From NCBI RefSeq assembly GCF_000186705.1, contig NZ_AEUE01000003.1:1-64000 (forward strand): a DNA stretch of 64,000 bases. Reading direction: 5' to 3'. Origin of the DNA: Citromicrobium sp. JLT1363 (GTDB lineage: Bacteria; Pseudomonadota; Alphaproteobacteria; Sphingomonadales; Sphingomonadaceae). Below are positions 59,754 to 64,000 of the stretch, one piece after another; within the stretch, counting starts at the first letter, position 1; each line of letters begins with the position of its first letter. The translations under genes and the position numbers were made by a program. Under the pieces are notes generated by a model, which made no database searches, was not told the origin of the DNA, and worked only from the letters and a program-made list of their open reading frames with translations.

Positions 59754-61772
59754 ATGCATGCTCGTATCCCCCGTTTTTCCGTGATTTTCTGCCTGTGTAT
59801 TCCCGCGCCGCTCTTGGCGCAGGGCCAGGAAGAACCCGCCGATCCACTGATAATCGTCACCGGGCAGGGGCTGCCCGATACGCCGGCGAGCCCTGCGTAC
59901 GGCACCGTCGAGATCGATCGCGAGAGCGTGCTGACCGTGCCTTCCGGCCGGATCGAGGAGGCGTTGGCGGACGTCGCGGGCTTTCAGCAGTTCCGCCGGT
60001 CCGACAGCCGGTCCTCCAACCCGACCGCGCAGGGCGTGACGCTGCGCGCGCTTGGCGGCAATGCCACGAGCCGCGCGCTGGTGACGCTCGACGGCGTGCC
60101 GGTGGCGGACCCGTTCTTCGGCTATGTCCCCTTCGCGGCGCTGATCCCCGAGCAGGTCGGGCGGATCGCGGTGACGCGCGGCGGCGGTTCGGGTCCGTTC
60201 GGGGCGGGTGCATTGGCCGGGACCATCGCGATCGAGAGCCTGTCGCCCGAGATGCAGGCCCCGCTGGGGGCGAGCGTGCTGGTGAACGATCGCGGCGGGA
60301 CGGAGGCTGCGAGCAGTTTCTCCGCTCCGCTCGGCCGTGGCTACGCCACCGGCGCGCTGCGCTGGGATCGCGGTCCGGGCTTCTACACCGCGCCCGAAAG
60401 TCAGCTCGTACCTGCCAGCGTGCCCGCGCGGTTCGACAGCGTGTCGGGCCAGCTGCGTGCCGTCGCTCCGCTGTCGGACGATCTGGAACTGCAGGCGCGC
60501 GTCCTCGCCTTCGACGATGCGCGCACGCTGCGTTTCGAGGGGGCGGAGAGCTCGGCCAGCGGGCAGGACTACAGCATCCGAGTGGTTGGGCGCGGGCGCT
60601 GGCAGGTCGATGCGCTGGCCTATGTGCAGGCGCGCAACTTCTCCAATATCGTCGTCAGCTCCAGCCGCTTCGTTCCGGTGCTCGACCAGCGAAACACACC
60701 TTCGACCGGGCTGGGCGGCAAGATCGAGGTGCGCCCTCCGGTGGGTGATGCGCACACCTTGCGGCTGGGCGTGGACTACCGCCGGGCGCAAGGCGAATTG
60801 CAGGAAGAACCGATCAGCTCCTTCACCGGACAGATCACCGCCCGGCGCCGTGCGGGGGGTGTCACCAGCGATCTGGGTCTTTTCATAGAGGACGACTGGC
60901 AGGTAGGACAGCTGATCCTGACCGGCGGTTTGCGCGCGGACCGGACCACCATCGCCGATGGCTTCTTCCGCGAGGCCGATGCGAACGGCGCCATCGTGAT
61001 CGACAACCGCTTCGCCGACCGCAGCGACTGGTCGCTGACCTGGCGCGCGGGCGCGCTGCTGCGGGCCAGCCCCTCGCTCGACCTGCGCGCGGCCGCCTAT
61101 AGCGGGCTGCGACTGCCGACCCTGAACGAGCTGTACCGCCCCTTCGTGGTCTTCCCCGTGGTGACGCAGGCCAATGCGGACTTGCGCAACGAGGAGCTGC
61201 GCGGGGTGGAGGCGGGGCTCGACTGGCGGCCGCTGGATGGCGTCGAACTCTCGCTCACCGCGTTCGACAACCGGCTGGAGAACGCCATCGCCAACGTCAC
61301 GCTGGGGGCGAACCTGCGCCAGCGCCAGAACCTGCCTGCCATCGAGACGCGCGGGATCGAGGCGGGGTTGCGGGCGACGCGCGGCCCGATCCGGTTCATT
61401 GGCAGCCTGTCGTACTCCGACCCGCAGATCGAGGGGGCGGGGGCCTCGCTCGCGCTCGACGGCAATGCTCCGCCGCAAAGCCCGCGATGGATGGCGGCGG
61501 CGAGCCTGACCTACGAAATGGCGGAAAACGCACTGGTCTCGCTCTCGCTACGCCATGTCGGCGACCAGTTCGAGGACGATCAGGAAAGCGAAGTGCTGCC
61601 CGCCTTCACCACGCTGGGGGCCTACGCGCAGGTGCCGCTGGTAGGGAAGCTCGATCTCGTTCTGCGGGGCGAAAACCTGTTCGACGAAGAGATCGTCACG
61701 CGGGTTTCCGGCGGCGCTCTGGACCTCGGCGCACCGCGAACGCTGTGGGCCGGCGTGCGCTACGGCTTCTAG
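59754..61772 (+). CDS. TonB-dependent receptor
   Basis: 672 residues. Signal peptide (RFSVIFCLCIPAPLLAQG) and TonB-box region PLIIVTGQGLPDTPASPAYG. The plug has DVAGFQQFRRSDSRSSNPTA, TLRALGGNATSRALVTLDGV and VTRGGGSGPFGAGALAGTIA, and the barrel ends APRTLWAGVRYGF with a terminal Phe. The ordered insertion of polar loops is typical of small-ligand siderophore, vitamin or copper receptors (BtuB/OprC-like), but the ligand cannot be read. It overlaps the DUF421 gene by 4 nt at the 3' end (convergent). Confidence 0.92.
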   Translation: MHARIPRFSVIFCLCIPAPLLAQGQEEPADPLIIVTGQGLPDTPASPAYGTVEIDRESVLTVPSGRIEEALADVAGFQQFRRSDSRSSNPTAQGVTLRALGGNATSRALVTLDGVPVADPFFGYVPFAALIPEQVGRIAVTRGGGSGPFGAGALAGTIAIESLSPEMQAPLGASVLVNDRGGTEAASSFSAPLGRGYATGALRWDRGPGFYTAPESQLVPASVPARFDSVSGQLRAVAPLSDDLELQARVLAFDDARTLRFEGAESSASGQDYSIRVVGRGRWQVDALAYVQARNFSNIVVSSSRFVPVLDQRNTPSTGLGGKIEVRPPVGDAHTLRLGVDYRRAQGELQEEPISSFTGQITARRRAGGVTSDLGLFIEDDWQVGQLILTGGLRADRTTIADGFFREADANGAIVIDNRFADRSDWSLTWRAGALLRASPSLDLRAAAYSGLRLPTLNELYRPFVVFPVVTQANADLRNEELRGVEAGLDWRPLDGVELSLTAFDNRLENAIANVTLGANLRQRQNLPAIETRGIEAGLRATRGPIRFIGSLSYSDPQIEGAGASLALDGNAPPQSPRWMAAASLTYEMAENALVSLSLRHVGDQFEDDQESEVLPAFTTLGAYAQVPLVGKLDLVLRGENLFDEEIVTRVSGGALDLGAPRTLWAGVRYGF

Positions 61773-62302
61773 GTACGCTCCGGCTCGCGCAGGTCGCGCA
61801 CCCCTTCGAGGATCGCAGGGTCGAGGTGCTCGCCGTGGAGTACCGAGATGTCGCCGGTGGTCTCCAGCACTACCGCGCGCACTTCGTCGAAATGCGTCGT
61901 GTTCGATTCGCGCAGCTTGGCGATGATGTCGGACGGGGCCACGCGCGTTTCGGCCATGGCCTCGGTGCAGAACCGGCCATCGACCATCAGCAGCACGGGA
62001 TCGTTCTGGATCGTTTCCTCGAACGTCTCGGAGGTTTTGCGGAATTTCGCGATCACGAACTGCACCGCGAACAGCGCGAACATCACCAGCGCCGCCTGGG
62101 CGAAGCCCTGCCAGTCCGTCGCGCGGCCCATGCCCGCGAGCACCGTCCCGCTGGCGACGGTGATGACGAAGTCGAAATTCGTCATCTTGGAAAAACTGCG
62201 CAGGCCGACGACGCGGGTCAGCGCGATGACGTAGACGATCCCGATCGCGGTCAGGATCGTCCCGCGTGCGATCAGGTCGTAGGTCGTATCGTCGAAGAAC
62301 AT
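61769..62302 (-). CDS. DUF421 (YetF/YcaP-like) membrane protein
   Basis: 177 residues. The N-terminal half has two to three membrane segments (IARGTILTAIGIVYVIALTR, TNFDFVITVASGTVLAGMGR and FAQAALVMFALFAVQFVIAK). The C-terminal domain carries the DUF421 signature: ETIQNDPVLLMVDGRFCTEA and MAETRVAPSDIIAKLRESNT, with VRAVVLETTGDISVLHGE. The function of this family is not proven. AGGAGCC lies 11 nt before the ATG at 62302. Convergent with the TonB receptor. Confidence 0.9.
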   Translation of the reverse strand: MFFDDTTYDLIARGTILTAIGIVYVIALTRVVGLRSFSKMTNFDFVITVASGTVLAGMGRATDWQGFAQAALVMFALFAVQFVIAKFRKTSETFEETIQNDPVLLMVDGRFCTEAMAETRVAPSDIIAKLRESNTTHFDEVRAVVLETTGDISVLHGEHLDPAILEGVRDLREPERT

Positions 62303-62332
62303 CGGTTGCTTAGGCTCCTAAAGGACTGCGTC

Positions 62333-62400
62333 GTTCGTCCTGAGCCTGTCGAAGGGCGAATGTGCGGTTCCGTCCGCGGTTCGACAGGCTCACCACGAAC
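62333..62400. repeat. REP-like inverted repeat between DUF421 and fahA
   Basis: GTTCGTCCTGAGCCTGTCGAA (62333-62353) and TTCGACAGGCTCACCACGAAC (62380-62400) are inverted copies, 19 of 21 identical, separated by 26 nt. GCCTGTCGAAGGGCG and its partner belong to a hairpin repeat often scattered between genes in Sphingomonadales genomes. It lies in the intergenic space, so it may act as a transcript end or insertion scar. I saw no second copy in this window. Confidence 0.8.
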
Positions 62401-62417
62401 GGATTGAGGGGTCGGCG

Positions 62418-63428
62418 CTACGCCTCCACCACCTTCTGTTCGATCGCGCCGAAGATCGAATGGCCCTTATCGTCTTCCATCCAGATCTTCACCGTGTCGC
62501 CCGGGTGCATGAAGCGCGTCTTGGCTTCGCCGCTGGCGATGGTTTCGATCATGCGGATTTCCGCGATGCAGGAGTAACCCTTGCCCCCTTCGCTCACCGG
62601 CTTGCCGGGGTCGCCATCGGGCCCCTGGTTCGAGATGGTGCCCGAACCGATGATGCAGCCTGCGCCCAGATTGCGCGTCTTGGCCGCATGCGCGACCAGA
62701 TCGGCGAGGCTGAAGGTCGCATCCTGGCCCACATCGGCGCGGCCGAAGGGATCGCCGTTGTAGTCGACCATCAGCGGCAACTGGATCACGGCGTCTTTCC
62801 ACGCATCGCCCAGCTCGTCGGGCGTGATCGCGACGGGGCTGAACGCGGTCGCGGGCTTGGACTGGAAGAAGCCGAAGCCCTTGGCCAGTTCGCCGGGGAT
62901 CAGGCCACGCAGCGAAACGTCGTTGACCAGCATCAGCAGCTTGATGTGGTCGGCTGCCTCGTCCGAGGACACGCCCATCGGCACATCGTCGGTGATGCAG
63001 GCGATCTCGCCTTCCATGTCGCAGCCCCAGCTGGTGTCCTTCAGCGGGATGTCGGCGCGCGGGGGCAGGAAGTCGTCGCTGCCGCCCTGGTACATCAGCG
63101 GATCGTGGTAGAAGCTCTCGGGCACCTCGGCGCCGCGCGCCTTTCGCACCAGTTCGACATGGTTGATGTACGCGCTGCCATCGGCCCACTGGTACGCACG
63201 CGGCAGCGGCGAATGGGCCTCGCGCTCGTGGAAGCGCTCGCACGGCACGGCTTCGTTGTTCACATCGCGGTAGAGCGCATCGAGCTTGGGCGCGATATTC
63301 GCCCAGTCGTCCAGCGCGTCCTGCATGGTCGCGGCGATGTTGTCCGCCGCGCAGTAGCGGGTGATGTCCTTGGAAACGACCACCAGTTTGCCGTCGCGCG
63401 TTCCATCGTTGAGGGTGGCGAGTTTCAT
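62418..63428 (-). CDS. fahA: Fumarylacetoacetate hydrolase family protein
   Basis: 336 residues. FAH motifs: FERFHEREAHSPLPRAYQWADGS region (about 63-85), TSWGCDMEGEIACITDDVPM (metal Glu), MLVNDVSLRGLIPGELAKGF and FFQSKPATAFSPVAITPDEL with NQGPDGDPGKPVSEGG. It hydrolyses fumarylacetoacetate to fumarate and acetoacetate, the last step of tyrosine breakdown. It is linked to the isomerase gene that follows in reading order before it (ATGA overlap at 63425-63428), as expected for this pathway. Confidence 0.9.
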   Translation of the reverse strand: MKLATLNDGTRDGKLVVVSKDITRYCAADNIAATMQDALDDWANIAPKLDALYRDVNNEAVPCERFHEREAHSPLPRAYQWADGSAYINHVELVRKARGAEVPESFYHDPLMYQGGSDDFLPPRADIPLKDTSWGCDMEGEIACITDDVPMGVSSDEAADHIKLLMLVNDVSLRGLIPGELAKGFGFFQSKPATAFSPVAITPDELGDAWKDAVIQLPLMVDYNGDPFGRADVGQDATFSLADLVAHAAKTRNLGAGCIIGSGTISNQGPDGDPGKPVSEGGKGYSCIAEIRMIETIASGEAKTRFMHPGDTVKIWMEDDKGHSIFGAIEQKVVEA

Positions 63429-64000
63429 TGGACTGTCTCTCCTTCGGGGGTGTCGTTCTGGTTATCGGGGTGCGCCCGCTGCACTTCATCCAATGCGAGG
63501 CAGGCGGCTTCGATCCGGGTTGTGTGCGGCGCGTCGCCAAAATCGTAGCCGAAGCGGCGCGCGTTGTAGATCTGCGGCATCAGCACGACTTCGAAGAAGC
63601 CGGGCTTGTCGAACAGGAAATCGCCGGTGTTCAGCTGCGCGAGGCGGCGTTCGATCGGCTGCAATGTGCGCGCCAGCCAGTGGCGATACCAGGTTTCCAC
63701 GCCTGCCTGATCCTGCCCGTATTCGGTCTTGAGGTACTTGAGCACGGGCACGTTGAGCGGGGCATGCAGTTCGGTCGCGATGGCATAGGCCAGTTCGCGC
63801 GCGAGGTAGCGCTGTTCGATATCGGCGGGCAGCAGCGGCTTTTCCGGGTATGCTTCGTCCAGCCATTCGATGATCGCCATCGACTGGACGCGGTCCTTTC
63901 CGTCCACCTCCAGCATGGGAACCGTGGCGAAGGGGTTGCGGCCGGCGAAGGCTTCGCCCTTCTGCTCGGCTTCGAGCAGGTTGACCGGGCAATTCTCGTA
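63425..64000 (-). CDS. maiA: Maleylacetoacetate isomerase, 5' end cut by the window
   Basis: The visible C-terminal 191 residues start inside YENCPVNLLEAEQKGEAFAG and continue FATVPMLEVDGKDRVQSMAI with IEWLDEAYPEKPLLPADIEQ, glutathione-transferase motifs of the zeta class (MaiA). The GSH-binding cis-Pro is in TVPMLE. The N-terminal Ser/Cys motif lies beyond 64000. It makes fumarylacetoacetate for FahA, which overlaps it by 4 nt. Partial. Confidence 0.9.
   Translation of the reverse strand, partial: YENCPVNLLEAEQKGEAFAGRNPFATVPMLEVDGKDRVQSMAIIEWLDEAYPEKPLLPADIEQRYLARELAYAIATELHAPLNVPVLKYLKTEYGQDQAGVETWYRHWLARTLQPIERRLAQLNTGDFLFDKPGFFEVVLMPQIYNARRFGYDFGDAPHTTRIEAACLALDEVQRAHPDNQNDTPEGETVQ

Overview
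The window is GC-rich (roughly 65 %), densely coding DNA with many 1-nt and 4-nt (ATGA/GTGA) gene overlaps. Flagellar genes with sigma-54 promoters, trehalose genes, many TonB-dependent receptors, a bacteriophytochrome and an NDUFA12-type complex I accessory subunit point to an aerobic alphaproteobacterium. The best fit is Sphingomonadales, probably Erythrobacteraceae (Erythrobacter/Qipengyuania-like). This placement is inferred from gene content and protein style, not from a database search.

Layout. (1) 1-12.4 kb: flagellar basal-body locus in two divergent blocks. The minus block is flgB-C-D-E-F-G-H-I-J-K (flgK cut by the window edge); the plus block is motA-like, motB-like, flgA, flgM, flgN-like, a lytic transglycosylase, flhA, fliA. 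Near-perfect -24/-12 (sigma-54) promoters precede flgB and the transglycosylase/flhA/fliA unit. (2) 12.5-16.4 kb: trehalose operon otsB, GH15 hydrolase, otsA. (3) 16.4-35.7 kb: queuosine-precursor transporter, nucleoside symporter, 2OG oxygenase, a large Oar-type TonB receptor, a TonB-like protein, a bacteriophytochrome kinase with its heme oxygenase, a PHA-granule protein with an XpaC/TelA pair, a DUF389 membrane protein, a fatty acyl-AMP ligase, recX, a DUF192 lipoprotein, an NDUFA12 subunit, a DUF2155 protein and aat.

(4) 35.9-52 kb: tRNA-Trp, then about 16 kb of accessory genes, then secE-nusG. tRNA-Trp is usually next to secE, so this looks like an insertion. It holds an XRE-cupin regulator, two S12 serine hydrolases, a DgcA-like epimerase/racemase, a POT peptide transporter, a TonB receptor, a DgcN-like (DUF1611) protein, a YkvI-like transporter, a membrane dipeptidase lipoprotein, a glyoxalase, a 49-aa protein and an AGCS amino-acid symporter. 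Two promoters in it share an AGGA-N8-TCCT palindrome over the -10 region, which suggests one regulon. I read the set as an envelope-to-cytoplasm system for taking up and breaking down peptides containing D-amino acids (probably peptidoglycan fragments), feeding D-Glu into the DgcN/DgcA route. This is the most interesting part of the window.

(5) 52-64 kb: a small zinc-ribbon-like protein, a CPBP protease, rplK-rplA, a GNAT/CelD-like protein with a polysaccharide deacetylase, a CinA-type protein, a flavin monooxygenase, a third TonB receptor, a DUF421 membrane protein, a repeat hairpin, fumarylacetoacetase and maleylacetoacetate isomerase (cut by the window edge). No CRISPR array, rRNA, insertion sequence or prophage was seen.
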